Source of the DNA: Nicotiana tabacum
Taxonomy: Eukaryota > Streptophyta > Magnoliopsida > Solanales > Solanaceae
DNA length: 64,000 bases
NCBI RefSeq assembly: GCF_000715075.1
Contig: NC_134084.1
Coordinates: 3,474,501-3,538,500, forward strand
Reading direction: 5' to 3'
Numbering within the stretch: the stretch's first letter is position 1; the number at the start of each line of letters is the position of its first letter. Under the pieces are notes generated by a model. The model did no database searches. It had not been told where the DNA came from and saw only the letters and a list, made by a program, of their open reading frames with translations. A program made the position numbers and the translations under genes. Positions 44,471 to 56,204 of this stretch are shown here, piece by piece.

Positions 44471-47400
44471 TCAATTCACATCCTTGAGCCTTCGCATCCC
44501 AATCTTGTGTATTAGCTTCTTAAAGGTTGACGTCGGTAGAGACTTGGTGAACAAATCAACCATATTATCACTTGAACGAATCTGTTGCACATTGATATCA
44601 CCATTCTTTTGAAGATCATGTGTGAAAAATAACTTTGGTGAAATGTGCTTTGTCCTATCTCCTTTTATGAATCCTCCATTCAATTGAGCCATGTATGCTG
44701 CATTGTCTTCATACAAAATCATGGGTAGTTTGTCACATCTCAAACCACATTTGTCTCGAATAAGATGTATTATAGACCTCAACCACACACACTCTCTGTT
44801 TGCTTCATGAATAACAATTATCTCGGCATGATTAGATGAAATAGCCACAATTGATTGCTTAGTCGATCGCCAAGATATGGCAGTGCATCCACAGGTAAAC
44901 ACATAACCTATTTGAGATCGAGCCTTGTGTGGATCAGATAAATACCCAGCATTGGCATAACCAACAAGATTAGGACTGCAATTATTGCCATAAAATAAGC
45001 CCATATCGGTAGTCCCTTTTAAATACAACAATATGTGTTTGATTCCATTCCAGTGTCTTCTTGTGGGAGTAGAACTATATCTTGCTAAGACATTAACTGA
45101 AAAAGTTATGTCAGGCCTTGTAGTATTAGCAAGATACATTAGTGCACCAATTGCACTAAGATATGGTACTTCAGGACCAAGTAGCTATTTCATTCTTTTT
45201 TTGAGGTCGGAATGGATCCTTATTCACATCAAGTGGTCGAACAAACATCAGAGTACTTAATGGATGTGCTGCATCCATATAAAACCGTTTCAATACCTTT
45301 TCTATATAGGCAGATTGATGAACAAAAATTCCGTTTGCCAAATGTTCGATTTGCAAACCAAGACATAATTTTGTCTTTCCGAGATCGTTCATCTCGAATT
45401 TCTTCTTTAAATAATCAATTGCCTTTTAGAGTTCTATAGGAGTTCCAATAAGGTTTATGTCATCAACATATACGGCAAGTACAACAAATTCCAATGTTGT
45501 TTTCTTTATAAAAACACATGGGCAAATGACATCATTTATATAGCCTTCATTTAATAAATACTCCCTAAGACGATTATACCACATTCGTCCTGATTGCTTT
45601 AGACCATACAACGATCTTTGCAATTTGATTAAAAACATTTCCCGGGACTTTGAATTATTTGCGTTTGGCATTTTAAATCCATCGGGAATTTTCATATATA
45701 TCTCATTATCAAGTGAGACATAAAGGTAGGCGGTAACCACATCCATTAAAAGTGAGCCATAAAGGTAGACGGTAACTACATTCATTAAATGCATGTTAAA
45801 CTTTTCATGGACAACAAAACTAATGAGATAACGGAAAGTTATAGCATCCATAACGGGTGAATATGTCTCTTCATAATCGACACCAGGCCTTTGTGAAAAT
45901 CCTTGTACAACAAGGCGTGCCTTATATCTTTGTACCTCGTTTTTCTCATTTCTCTTGCGTACAAAGACCCATTTATAGCCAACAGGCTTAACATCATTAG
46001 GTGTTTGGACTACAGGCCCAAAAACTTCACGTTTTGCAAGTGAATTCAACTCTGATTGGATTACTTCTTGCCATTTTGGCCAATCAAGTCTTTGTCGACA
46101 TTCTCCAACAGATTGAGGTTCAAGATCCTCACTTTCTTGCATAATTCTAGATGCAACATTATATGCAAAGACATAATCTACCACTATATCCACTCGATTT
46201 AACTTTATCTCAATATCGATTGGATTTATTGATAGTTCCTTATTTTCTTGAGCCTCGGGCTTAGTGGATTCCTCATGAATCTTAGAATTTATTAAATCGT
46301 GGATTTCTTCATGAGGTTCTTTCGTAGTGTCATTTTGATAATTTATTTTCCTTTTTCTAGAATTTCGATCTTTAGAACCTAATGGTCTACCACGTTTTAG
46401 GCGTGCTTTTGACTCATTAGCTATGACACTAGAAGATTGTCCAACAGGGACATCAATACGGATTGGAACATTCTCTACAGGGATATGTGATTTTATTATC
46501 CTTTTCAAATCCGTAAATGCATCTGGCATTTGATTTGCTATTCTCTGCAAATGGATAATCTTTTGCATCTCTTTTTCACAAATAGAGGCACGTGGATCAA
46601 GATGAGATAATGATGGATTTTTTCGCAAAATTTCCCGTTTGGTTTCACCAACTTCTCCCCTAATTTTGGGAAAAGTGTCTCATCTAATCGACAGTCTGCA
46701 AATCGAGTAGTGAATAAATCCCCCGTTAATGTTTCAAGATAGCGAATAATGGAGGGCGATTCAAACCCAATATATATTCCTAACCTTCTTTGCGGACCCA
46801 TTTTGGTGCGATATGGCGGTGCTACAGGCACATATACTGCGCATCCAAAAATTCTTAAATGGGATATATTAGGTTCATGACCCAAAACTAATTGCAACGG
46901 GGAATATTTATGATAATTTGTCGGTTTGAGACGAACTAGCATTGCTGCATGCAAAATGGCGTGACCCCAAACAGAAGTGGGCAACCTCGTTTTCATGAGT
47001 AATGGTCTTGCTATCAAGTATAGATGTTTAATTAAAGACTCTGCAAGACCATTTTGAGTGTGAACATAAGCTACAGGATGCTCCACTTTTATCCCAATTG
47101 ATAAGCAATAATCGTTAAATGTTTGGGATGAAAACTCAGCAGCATTATCAAGTCTAATAGACTTAATTGGATTATCGGGAAATTGTGCCCCTAATCGAAT
47201 TATTTGTGCCATTTACTTTGCAAGCGCGAGATTGCGAGATGACAATAGGTACACATGAGACCATCTAGAAGATGCGTCTATTAAGACCATAAAATATCTA
47301 AACGACCCATTAGGTGGGTGAATAGGTCCACAAATATCCCCTTGTATACGTTCCAAAAATACAGGGGACTCAATTCCAACTTTTGTTGGTGATGGTCTAA

Positions 47401-49566
47401 TAATTAACTTGCCTTGATAACAAGAACTGCAAGAAAATTCATTATTTAAAAGAATTTTTAAATTCTTTAATGAATGCCCATTTGAGTTTTCTATAATTCG
47501 TCTCATCATAATTGATCCAAGGTGTCCCAATCGATCATACCAAAGTACAAAAGTATTGGAATCAACAACCTTTTGGTTTACGGTAGAATGTGCCTCAATT
47601 GCACTAATTCTTGTCCAATACAAGCCACAAGATAAAGATTGGAACTTCTCAATAACCCGCTTTTGTCCAGAGACATTTTTTTTAATGATGAGATATTCAA
47701 GATTATTCTCATCTATTGTCTCAATATGATATCCATTTTGACGGATATATTTAAAACTCAACAAGTTCCTCTTGGACTTGGAGGAGAACATTGCATTCTC
47801 TATGATAAGTATTGTTCCTTTAGGCAGAGTTATAGTAGCTCTTCCAGAGCCTTCAATTAATTTACTACTACCAGAAATTATAGTAACATCTGCCTTACAC
47901 ATATTTAAATGAGAGAAATATTTCTTCTATTTGAATATTGTATGTGTCGTACATGAATCAACTAAGCATATATTTTTTATTAGAATTAAATACCATACAT
48001 CTAAATAATACGATTAACACAGTGTGAAATTGCAATTGTGGAAGAAAAGAAAATAATCTAATTTAAAAATTAGTTTTCCGAGCACACATTGTATAAAACA
48101 AATATTAAACAAAGAGAGAATTGGATAAGCTAACTGTCATTATACAATAACATAGAAACAAAGATAACCATACTTGCCTGTCTATTATTCTGACCACATG
48201 GACGTGATCGCTCGTGACTTCAATCATATACATACATTGTCCAATTCAACTCTGAATTTTACTTTCTGTTTTAACTCCACGTTAAGAAATCGATAGATGT
48301 GCAACAAAAGCAAATTTTCATGAAGAGAGTTTGTTAAAGGGAGACTACATATAAGAGTAAATACTTTAAAACACTCAATTGATTGTATAAAACAAATATT
48401 AGAACTCTATTTAATCAATACAAACTAACACATTTCAAAAATTAAATAATACTAACTAATACTAATGACTACTACTTATGTAAAGAACTATAATTACATG
48501 ATTTTTATTCATTAACTACTACGAACATGCACAAATAAAAATTGAACTACTCAATCATCTTTAACCACGGATCCATCACCGAACAAGTGGTCTATTTTTC
48601 CATCAGGACGCTCAAAGAAGTTTGTCACATCCAAGTGGGTGATGTCAAAATCATTGTCAGAGACAAAATTGGCTTCAGGGCCTTTATTCTTTAGAGATGC
48701 TTGATAAAGCTCAACCAAATATCTTGGTATACGACAAATATTTTCTCAATGCCTTTTTCCACCGCAACGATAGCATTCAGTTTCTGAACCATTTGCTTTT
48801 GGCTCCTCATCTTTCCCTTTCCACTTTTGGTGGTTATTTCTCTTTGGGGGATGATTAACACCAGGAGAATTTCTTCCTTGTCTACGACCACAGCCACTAC
48901 CACGACCACGACCACGAATTGAGTCACGGCCTTTTCCACGCTTAGCATAATGGGAATACACACCTCATCCACTTCAAGCAATGGTGTAGATCCAGTGGGT
49001 CGATTTTCGTGATTTCTCATGAGCAAGTCGTTATTTCGCTCAGCCACAAGGAGAAGAGAAATCAACTCAGAGTACTTCTTGAAACCTTTCTCTCTGTATT
49101 GCTATTGCAAGACCATATTGGAGGCATGAAACATTGTGAACGTTTTTTCAAGCATATCATAATCAGTGATAGTATCTCCACAAATGTTTCAATTTAGAAG
49201 TAATTCTGAACATTGCAGAATTATATTCAGAAATAGACTTAAAGTCTTGGAGCCTCAGATGAGCCCAATCATATCGTGGTTGTGGAAGAGTGACCAACTT
49301 TAAGTTGTCATATCTTTCCTTTAAGCCATTCCACAAACAAGTGGATCTTTGACCGTGAGATATTCTATTTTCAACCCTTCATCAAGGTGATGACGCGAGA
49401 AAATCAAGGCCTTAGCACAGTCTTGGGTGGATGCTTTAGTTTTGTCTTTAATGGCGTCTCCAATACCCATTGCATCTAAATGGATTTCAGCATCCAACAC
49501 CCATGTCATATAGTTCTTGCCCGAAATTTCAAGGGCAACGAACTTTCTTTTCATAATGTTAGTCAT
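44471..49566 (-). pseudogene. Copia element 2 GAG-POL, broken
   Basis: Minus-strand pieces: 49566-49321 GAG start (KFVALEISGKNYMTW); about 49065-48691 Arg/Gly-rich with knuckle CYRCGGKRH then a stop; near 47960 the protease motif LVDSCTTHTIF with a stop close by; 47902-47213 pre-integrase and integrase (GDICGPIHPP); 47212-46538 integrase core (SIRLDNAAEF, TQNGLAESLIK); 46628-45426 RT (YKARLVVQGFSQRPGVDY, VLAVYVDDINLIG); 45392-45171 RT end; 45139-44471 RNase H (SRSQIGY-type KARSQIGYVFT, LYEDNAAYMAQ). In-frame stops divide 47902/47212 and 46628/45392; frameshifts lie near 46600 and 45150. A 39-bp tandem duplication sits at RT motif A. Confidence 0.9.
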
Positions 49567-49644
49567 AATTAAAAAGAGGAGAAAAGTTATACCTTAATCT
49601 TCTCAAAGAGCTTCTTGAGACGATAGAGTCTCGTGCTGATAACG

Positions 49645-49831
49645 TGTTATGAAACAATAAAAGTAGAAGAACAATATTGCAGAGAAAGAGAGAGAAGAAA
49701 TTCTTATTGAATTTTGGGATGATTTACAATGGGGTAAGACCCCTCTATTTATAGGGGAAAAATGACTTAGCCACAAAGTAAAACTCTCTACAAGATAGAC
49801 ATTCACTCTAAATAGAATTCTATTCATTACA
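49645..49831 (-). repeat. 5' LTR of copia element 2
   Basis: The same 187-bp unit as at 44063, ending TTCATTACA before the TSD AATCG. Confidence 0.9.
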
Positions 49832-50039
49832 AATCGTATTTTTTTTAATTCTTTTTTTTTAAATTACATCAGGGAAGGGAGAGGGGGGAAAGCTGTTAGG
49901 CTTAGCAGACCAGACCCAACTTGAAGCTTACTTTTTGTCTTCTTAATTGTGACCTAAATTAAGAAGAGGAGATGTGTGTTCTAGTGGTTAATGAAGTGGC
50001 AAAATTATGAAAGATTAGCCGAAACAAAATATAGTAATA

Positions 50040-50480
50040 GACGATTCTTCTCAATTTATCTAAATTTTGGTGGACAAAGTAACGTAATACCTTTGTTGGT
50101 GAAAAATAACATGTGTCTCGGAGACTAGTCGAGACGCTTTGATGGACAAAGTTAGACGCGACCCGAGCACTACTTTATGATCCCAAAAGAAAAAGGAAAC
50201 AAGAGGTTGACGCTGGAAAAAAGAGTCAAGAATGAAAGAAACATAAAGAGTAGTGAGGTTCTTGGAATTCAAAAGAGTTAAGCATGCCAATAATGACACA
50301 GGCCAACTCCAACTTTTAATAAGTGAACAAAATAATATCCACATGGTACATGTTATTTACAGAGAAATTAAAGTTCCCAACTTAGATCGTTATAATATGC
50401 ATAGAAAGGGAAAGCATGGCTGAATTGTCCTGGTCCTTCATTTCTTTTAGTGCCATTACCACCTCTTTTTGACATAGTGA
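50040..50480 (+). repeat. Duplicated block, copy B (left part)
   Basis: It matches 40740-41350 in order. It includes GAGGTTGACGCTGGAAAAAA against GAGGTTGATGCGTGATAGAA, and GGAATTCAAAAGAGTTAAGC. The block continues right of Tnt1 at 56205-56480. Confidence 0.72.
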
Positions 50481-50751
50481 ATAACTTCACCTTTTTCTTT
50501 TGGTTTCCACATATCTGCTATGGGGTTCGACTAATGGGTCTTTGTGACCGGACGTCCTACTTTGTGGGTGCCCGTAAAAGCAGTGGCGGAGCCACCTTAT
50601 AGGAAAGATATTAAATGACACCTCTTCGCGGGAAAAATACACTGTGTAGGTAGGTAAAAAAATGTTTATATGTATATATACTATGTGTTGACTCCCCTTA
50701 ATTTTCTGGTATGTTTACTTTTATATATTTTGACACCTTTAATAAAAATTC

Positions 50752-51360
50752 TGTTGGGAATAAACCCCTTACCAAAATAATATTCACGGTAATAAAGCGG
50801 AATAATAATGTAGCACCGAGATACGGTAATTAACAAGAATAAAAGAGTAACAATGACACCAAGATTTTTACGTGGAAAACCCTTCTGAATAAGGGAAAAA
50901 AAACCACGACCCCGAGAGGAGCAACTGATATCACTATAGTAAGGAATTTTACACTTTGTAGGTCGGAGGTAAATACTCCAAAGACCACTACAACACTCAA
51001 AAGAAATAACCCTCTTTTGATATTCCCACCTCACTACAATATCGCTCTCTCTCTATTTTCCTCACAGACTATTTTCTTATACCTTGTCTGTGAAACCTTA
51101 CTCTTTCTTTCTCTCTTTGTTGGTGTGAAGAAATGAGAGTTGAAGCTCTCCTTTTATAGCCAAAGCTTCACCCTCTAAAGCCTACAATATTTGACAATTT
51201 ACACACATTTTTCACAATTCAACAAAGTTGGCTACCAAACCAAAGAAATTCAACAAGGTTGGCTACCAACCAAACCAAGTCAACAAGGTTGGCTACCAAA
51301 CCAAAGAAAACTCTTATTAGGCACATGCCTAATACTTCTTCAATGAGATGGACATCATCA
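50752..51360 (-). repeat. Tnt1 3' LTR
   Basis: 609 bp. It carries the same TATA box (TATAAAAG, complement of 51151-51158) and U3 repeats as the 5' LTR. Short ORFs within it are not genes. Confidence 0.95.
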
Positions 51361-51405
51361 ATCTCCCCTCCAGTCTCATTCATCCAGAGGAGGTAGCACT
51401 GTCTT

Positions 51406-54400
51406 CTAGTTTGAATGCATGCCGACAAGTTCTTTGCATAGCTCGAACTTGTTCCTTGGTACCACCTTGGTCAGCATATCTGCGGGATTCTCACTTGTAG
51501 AAATCTTCAAGACTTTTAGAGATTCATCATCTACCATTTCTCGAATCCAATGATATCTCACATCAATGTGTTTGGTCCTTGCATGGTACATAGAGTTCTT
51601 GCTAAGGTCTATTGCACTTTGACTGTCACAATAGACGACATACTCCTTCTGATGCAATCCAAGCTCTTGAAGGAATCGCTTGAGCCATATCATCTCCTTG
51701 CCAGTTTCTGTAGCGGCAATGTACTCTGCTTCAGTTGTTGAAAGTGCAACGCACTTCTGCAACTTAGACTGCCATGATATAGCTCCCCCTGAAAATGTAA
51801 ATAAATATCCAGTAGTAGATTTTCTGTTGTCAATGTCACCTGCCATATCAGCATCTGTATAGCCCTTCAAGATTGGATCAGATCCTCCAAAGCACAAACA
51901 ATCTCCCGTGGTACCTCTCAGGTACCTGAGTATCCACTTGACTGCTTCCCAATGTTCCTTTCCAGGATTTTCAAGAAACCTGCTGACAACACCAACTGCG
52001 TGAGCAATATCAGGTCTAGTACATACCATTGCATACATCAAGCTTCCGACTGCTGAAGCATAAGGAACTTTAGCCATGTTCCCTTTCTCCTCCACTGTTG
52101 TAGGACAAATCTTCTTACTCAACTTTAGATGACCAGCAAGAGGTGTGCTGACTGGCTTAGCATTCTTCATGTTGAAGCGTTCTAGTACACGTTCAATGTA
52201 CTTCTCCTGAGATAGCCACAACTTTCTACTTGTTCTCTCTCGAACTATCTTCATCCCTAGAATTTGTTGTGCTGGGCCCAAGTCCTTCATATCAAATGAC
52301 TTGGACAGATCTCCTTTCAACTTTGCTATCAACCCCTTGTCTTTTCCTACAATTAACATGTCATCCACATACAACAACAATATAATAAAGTTATTCTCAG
52401 AAAATCTTTTGAAGTATACACATGGATCAGAATAGGTCTTTAGGTATGTTTGACTTTTCATGAATGAATCAAACTTCATGTACCACTGCCTTGGTGCCTG
52501 CTTCAATCCATAAAGACTCTTATTCAATTTGCACACCATGTGTTTCTTTCCAGCTACTTCAAATCCTTCTGGCTGCTCCATATAAATCTCCTCTTCCAAA
52601 TCTCCATGAAGAAATGCAGTTTTCACATCCAACTGCTCCACTTCAAGATCTAGGCTAGCTGCTAAGCTCAAAATTGTTCGAATAGAAGTCATTTTGACAA
52701 CAGGTGAGAAAATTTCGTCAAAATCAATACCTTTCTTTTGTTCGAAGCCTTTAACCACCAATCGAGCTTTGTATCTGACCAGCTTGCCATTTCCATCTTT
52801 CTTGAGTTTAAAGATCCATTTGCATTTGAGTGATCTTTTACCCTTTGGAAGTTCAACCAGCTTGTATGTGCCATTTTTCTGTAGAGATTCCATCTCTTCT
52901 TGCATAGCTTTCATCCACTGGTTCTTTTCTGGATGGGACAACACCTCCTTAAGACTTTCTGGCTCCCCCTCATCACTGATGAGGACATACTCTGTGGAAG
53001 GATACCTGCATGACTCTACCCTTGGCCTCTCTGATCTCCTCAGAGGTTGAGGTTGTTCTTCTCCCTGAGTGGGGTGCTCCACTTCCTCGACACCTTTATC
53101 AAGTTGCTCCCCCTGCTCAATAACCTCACCAGGTTGCTCCCCCTGCTCGGCAACCTCGTCGGTCGTACTTTCTGCACTTGTGGGATTGTTAGAAGTAGAA
53201 GGAATAGTAACAAAGTTAGGAATTATACCATTCTTCGCCTTTTCTGACATATCAGCAGCAGTTCCAACTTCACTTTCTCGGAAGACTACATCTCTACTTC
53301 TGATGACCTTCTTCTTTACAGGATCCCACAGTCTGTACCCGAACTCTTCATCTCCATATCCGATAAATATGCAGAGAATAGATTTATCATCCAGCTTTGT
53401 TCTCTGCTCTTTTGGTACATGTGCAAAAGCTCTGCAACCGAACACCTTCAGATGCGAGTAGGACACCTCCTTGTTGGTCCAGACTCTCTCTGGGATTTCA
53501 AACGCCAACGGAACTGATGGACTCCTATTGATCAGGTAACAGGCTGTCTGAACTGCTTCACCCCAGAATGACTTAGGCAGTTTAGCCATTCTGAGCATGC
53601 TTCTCACCTTCTCCACAATGGTGCGGTTCATCCTCTCGGCTACGCCATTGTGCTGTGGGGTTCCAGGAACTGTCTTTTCATGTCTGATCCCATGACTTGA
53701 ACAATACTCTTCAAATTCCCTTGAAGTGTACTCACCTCCATTGTCACTTCGGAGACGCTTTAGCTTTCGACCCGTCTCCCTTTCTACTAGAGCATGAAAC
53801 TTCTGGAAAACTTGAAACACCTGATCTTTGGTTTTTAAAATATAAACCCATAATTTTCGTGAAGCATCATCAATAAAAGTAACAAAATATTTGTTACCGC
53901 CCATTGATTCAATTTCCATTGGGCCGCAAACATCAGAATATACTAAATCAAGTATATTCAATTTTCTTTCAGACGATGTCTGAAATGAGACTCTATGCTG
54001 CTTACCAAATAAACAGTAGTCACAAGGTTTTACAGTTGTACCTTTGGCATAAGAAATGAGTGATTTCTTGGCAAGAATCTGCAATCCTTTCTCGCTCATA
54101 TGACCCATTCTTTTGTGCCATAAATCTACAGAAATCTCATCCTGTGTCGCGTTCAATTCACCTTGGCATATTTCTGCATTTGTCCTGTACAACGTGCCAC
54201 GAGCAACTCCCTTTGCAATCACCAATGATCCCTTAGTGAGTCTCCACTTTTGATTTGCAAAATAACTCTCGTATCCATCTCGGTCTAAAGCAATTCCAGA
54301 GATCAAGTTCATCCGCAAATCAGGTACATGCCGCACATCCTTTAGAACCAATGTGCATCCGACATTTGTCTTGATACAAATGTCACCAATCCCCGCAATC

Positions 54401-55392
54401 TTTGAGTAACTTGTGTTACCCATTTTCACTGTGCCGAAATCACCTGCTACATATCTGCAAAAAAGATCTCTTACCGGTGTGGCATGGTGAGATGCCGCTG
54501 TGTCAACCACCCATTCCGACTCTGAACCTGACAGGTGCATGCATTCCTCTTCCTCATTTATAAAGAGGACAACATTATCATTATTTTGCACCATGGCGGC
54601 TGTGTTGTCGTCATTCTTCTGGCCACTGGTTTCACCTTTGCCCTTCCTTGGATTTGGGCAATCTCTTTTGAAGTGACCTGGTTGATTACAGTTGTAGCAA
54701 TTTCTGACTCTTGATTTGGATCGGTTCTTTGACTTCCCACGAGCTCCGGATCTACCATAGTTGTTCGAACTCCTTTGATAACTCCTGCCTCTACCTTCTG
54801 TGATGAGAGCCTGTCCTTGATTTTCAGGCTTCTTTCTCATCTTCTCATTGAGTAGAAGAGCCGATGTGACATCTTTCAACTCAATAGTAGTCTTACCATG
54901 CAAGATGGTTGTTGCCAAGTTATCGTACGAAGATGGCAACGAGTTCAATAGCAAGATGGCTTTATCTTCTTCCTCGATTTTCACTCCGAGGTTGGCAAGC
55001 TGTGTGATTAGTCCGTTAAACACATTTAAATGTGACAAAAAATTCGTACCTTCACTCATGTGTAGGGCGTATAACTGCTTCTTCAGGTACAATTTATTTG
55101 TCAGCGTTTTGGACATGTATAGGCTTTCCAACCTTGTCCAAATTCCACGTGCAGTGTCTTCATCAATGATGTTATTTACCACATCATCTGATAAGTGCAA
55201 CCTGATTGCACTAGCAGCTCTTTCATCCAAGTCAGCCCAATCCTCAGCTTTCATGGTATCAGGCTTTTTGGAATCAACATCTAGAACCTTGTGTAATCCT
55301 TGTTGGATGAGCAGATCTCTCATCCTTCTTTGCCATGTTGAGAAACCGTTATCTCCATTGAATTTTGCTACCTCGTACTTTACTCCGGACAT
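51406..55392 (-). CDS. Tnt1 GAG-POL polyprotein, 1,328 residues, intact
   Basis: The length equals that of the Tnt1-94 polyprotein and the residues agree with my memory of it almost throughout, which points to Nicotiana. Domains in order: GAG (1-230) starting MSGVKYEVAKFNGDNGF; zinc knuckle CYNCNQPGHFKRDC (232-245); aspartic protease VVDTAASHHAT (catalytic D297); pre-integrase/integrase ([52 protein letters not shown]); RT ([44 protein letters not shown]); RNase H (YTDADMAGDIDNRKSTTGY, EAEYIAAT, YCDSQSAIDLSKN). No stop or frameshift. It replicates through an RNA intermediate in cytoplasmic particles. Transcription runs away from the nearby subtilase. Confidence 0.97.
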   Translation of the reverse strand: MSGVKYEVAKFNGDNGFSTWQRRMRDLLIQQGLHKVLDVDSKKPDTMKAEDWADLDERAASAIRLHLSDDVVNNIIDEDTARGIWTRLESLYMSKTLTNKLYLKKQLYALHMSEGTNFLSHLNVFNGLITQLANLGVKIEEEDKAILLLNSLPSSYDNLATTILHGKTTIELKDVTSALLLNEKMRKKPENQGQALITEGRGRSYQRSSNNYGRSGARGKSKNRSKSRVRNCYNCNQPGHFKRDCPNPRKGKGETSGQKNDDNTAAMVQNNDNVVLFINEEEECMHLSGSESEWVVDTAASHHATPVRDLFCRYVAGDFGTVKMGNTSYSKIAGIGDICIKTNVGCTLVLKDVRHVPDLRMNLISGIALDRDGYESYFANQKWRLTKGSLVIAKGVARGTLYRTNAEICQGELNATQDEISVDLWHKRMGHMSEKGLQILAKKSLISYAKGTTVKPCDYCLFGKQHRVSFQTSSERKLNILDLVYSDVCGPMEIESMGGNKYFVTFIDDASRKLWVYILKTKDQVFQVFQKFHALVERETGRKLKRLRSDNGGEYTSREFEEYCSSHGIRHEKTVPGTPQHNGVAERMNRTIVEKVRSMLRMAKLPKSFWGEAVQTACYLINRSPSVPLAFEIPERVWTNKEVSYSHLKVFGCRAFAHVPKEQRTKLDDKSILCIFIGYGDEEFGYRLWDPVKKKVIRSRDVVFRESEVGTAADMSEKAKNGIIPNFVTIPSTSNNPTSAESTTDEVAEQGEQPGEVIEQGEQLDKGVEEVEHPTQGEEQPQPLRRSERPRVESCRYPSTEYVLISDEGEPESLKEVLSHPEKNQWMKAMQEEMESLQKNGTYKLVELPKGKRSLKCKWIFKLKKDGNGKLVRYKARLVVKGFEQKKGIDFDEIFSPVVKMTSIRTILSLAASLDLEVEQLDVKTAFLHGDLEEEIYMEQPEGFEVAGKKHMVCKLNKSLYGLKQAPRQWYMKFDSFMKSQTYLKTYSDPCVYFKRFSENNFIILLLYVDDMLIVGKDKGLIAKLKGDLSKSFDMKDLGPAQQILGMKIVRERTSRKLWLSQEKYIERVLERFNMKNAKPVSTPLAGHLKLSKKICPTTVEEKGNMAKVPYASAVGSLMYAMVCTRPDIAHAVGVVSRFLENPGKEHWEAVKWILRYLRGTTGDCLCFGGSDPILKGYTDADMAGDIDNRKSTTGYLFTFSGGAISWQSKLQKCVALSTTEAEYIAATETGKEMIWLKRFLQELGLHQKEYVVYCDSQSAIDLSKNSMYHARTKHIDVRYHWIREMVDDESLKVLKISTSENPADMLTKVVPRNKFELCKELVGMHSN

Positions 55393-55454
55393 TTTTATTT
55401 TTCACCAAGTATAGTACTACCGACAGTGAATACTATTTCAGTGAACGAGCAGAA

Positions 55455-55471
55455 CCTGTGCTCTGATACCA
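55455..55471 (-). other. Tnt1 primer binding site
   Basis: TGGTATCAGAGCACAGG on the minus strand, complementary to the 3' end of initiator tRNA-Met, two bases from the 5' LTR. Confidence 0.9.
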
Positions 55472-55473
55472 GT

Positions 55474-56082
55474 TGTTGGGAATAAACCCCTTACCAAAAT
55501 AATATTCACGGTAATAAAGCGGAATAATAATGTAGCACCGAGATACGGTAATTAACAAGAATAAAAGAGTAACAATGACACCAAGATTTTTACGTGGAAA
55601 ACCCTTCTGAATAAGGGAAAAAAAACCACGACCCCGAGAGGAGCAACTGATATCACTATAGTAAGGAATTTTACACTTTGTAGGTCGGAGGTAAATACTC
55701 CAAAGACCACTACAACACTCAAAAGAAATAACCCTCTTTTGATATTCCCACCTCACTACAATATCGCTCTCTCTCTATTTTCCTCACAGACTATTTTCTT
55801 ATACCTTGTCTGTGAAACCTTACTCTTTCTTTCTCTCTTTGTTGGTGTGAAGAAATGAGAGTTGAAGCTCTCCTTTTATAGCCAAAGCTTCACCCTCTAA
55901 AGCCTACAATATTTGACAATTTACACACATTTTTCACAATTCAACAAAGTTGGCTACCAAACCAAAGAAATTCAACAAGGTTGGCTACCAACCAAACCAA
56001 GTCAACAAGGTTGGCTACCAAACCAAAGAAAACTCTTATTAGGCACATGCCTAATACTTCTTCAATGAGATGGACATCATCA
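55474..56082 (-). promoter_or_regulatory. Tnt1 5' LTR promoter with U3 tandem repeats
   Basis: TATA box TATAAAAG is the complement of 55873-55880. Upstream on the minus strand, about 30-bp repeats at 55941-55971, 55972-56001 and 56002-56033 share TCAACAARGTTGGCTACCAA. They correspond to the BII-type enhancer boxes that make Tnt1 responsive to stress and elicitors in the literature. Confidence 0.88.
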
Positions 56083-56204
56083 AATTCTGTCTCCGCCACT
56101 GGCGCTCCATACTCAAAGGCGATTCTATACTCAAGACTCGAAGCTGAAACCTCTGATTAAGGATAAAAGAGTACTTGCTACTCCACCGCAACTTTATCCA
56201 AAAA

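Larger units (their letters stand above)
44063..49831 (-). mobile_element. Ty1/copia retrotransposon 2, decayed
   Basis: LTRs are 187 bp each (44063-44249 and 49645-49831), with about six differences. AATCG flanks both ends (44058-44062, 49832-49836). On the minus strand the order is 5' LTR (right), GAG, protease, integrase, RT, RNase H, 3' LTR (left). Sequence following the 5' LTR (CGTTATCAGCACGAGACTC) is the likely primer-binding region. Several stops and frameshifts make it non-coding as a whole. Confidence 0.94.
50752..56082 (-). mobile_element. Tnt1 retrotransposon, full-length and apparently intact
   Basis: The element is 5,331 bp, against about 5.33 kb known for Tnt1. Both LTRs are 609 bp (50752-51360, 55474-56082) and look identical by eye. 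On the minus strand the LTR starts TGATGATGTCCATCTCATTG. TSD AATTC lies at 50747-50751 and 56083-56087. The PBS TGGTATCAGAGCACAGG is adjacent to the right LTR (ends at 55471), and the polypurine tract GGAGGGGAGAT lies next to the left LTR (51361-51371). The single 1,328-codon ORF is open. Confidence 0.97.
50581..56101. mobile_element. CAGTGGCGGAGCC-type MITE interrupted by Tnt1
   Basis: Left TIR CAGTGGCGGAGCCAC at 50581; right end CTGTCTCCGCCACTG closing at 56101. Removing Tnt1 and one TSD leaves about 185 bp, a normal MITE size. Eight-base flanks do not match, so its own TSD is lost or eroded. Confidence 0.72.

Noticed and set aside
45033..45439. Plus-strand ORFs over copia element 2
   Set aside because: They are shadows opposite the RT/RNase H coding strand.
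50681..51034. 117-residue ORF, repeated as a 107-residue ORF at 55433-55756
   Set aside because: The two are the same sequence in the two Tnt1 LTRs, with no protein family resemblance.
55941..56033. Regularly repeated about 30-bp units resembling a CRISPR-like array
   Set aside because: There are no unique spacers; these are the tandem enhancer repeats of the Tnt1 U3, present in both LTRs, in plant DNA.
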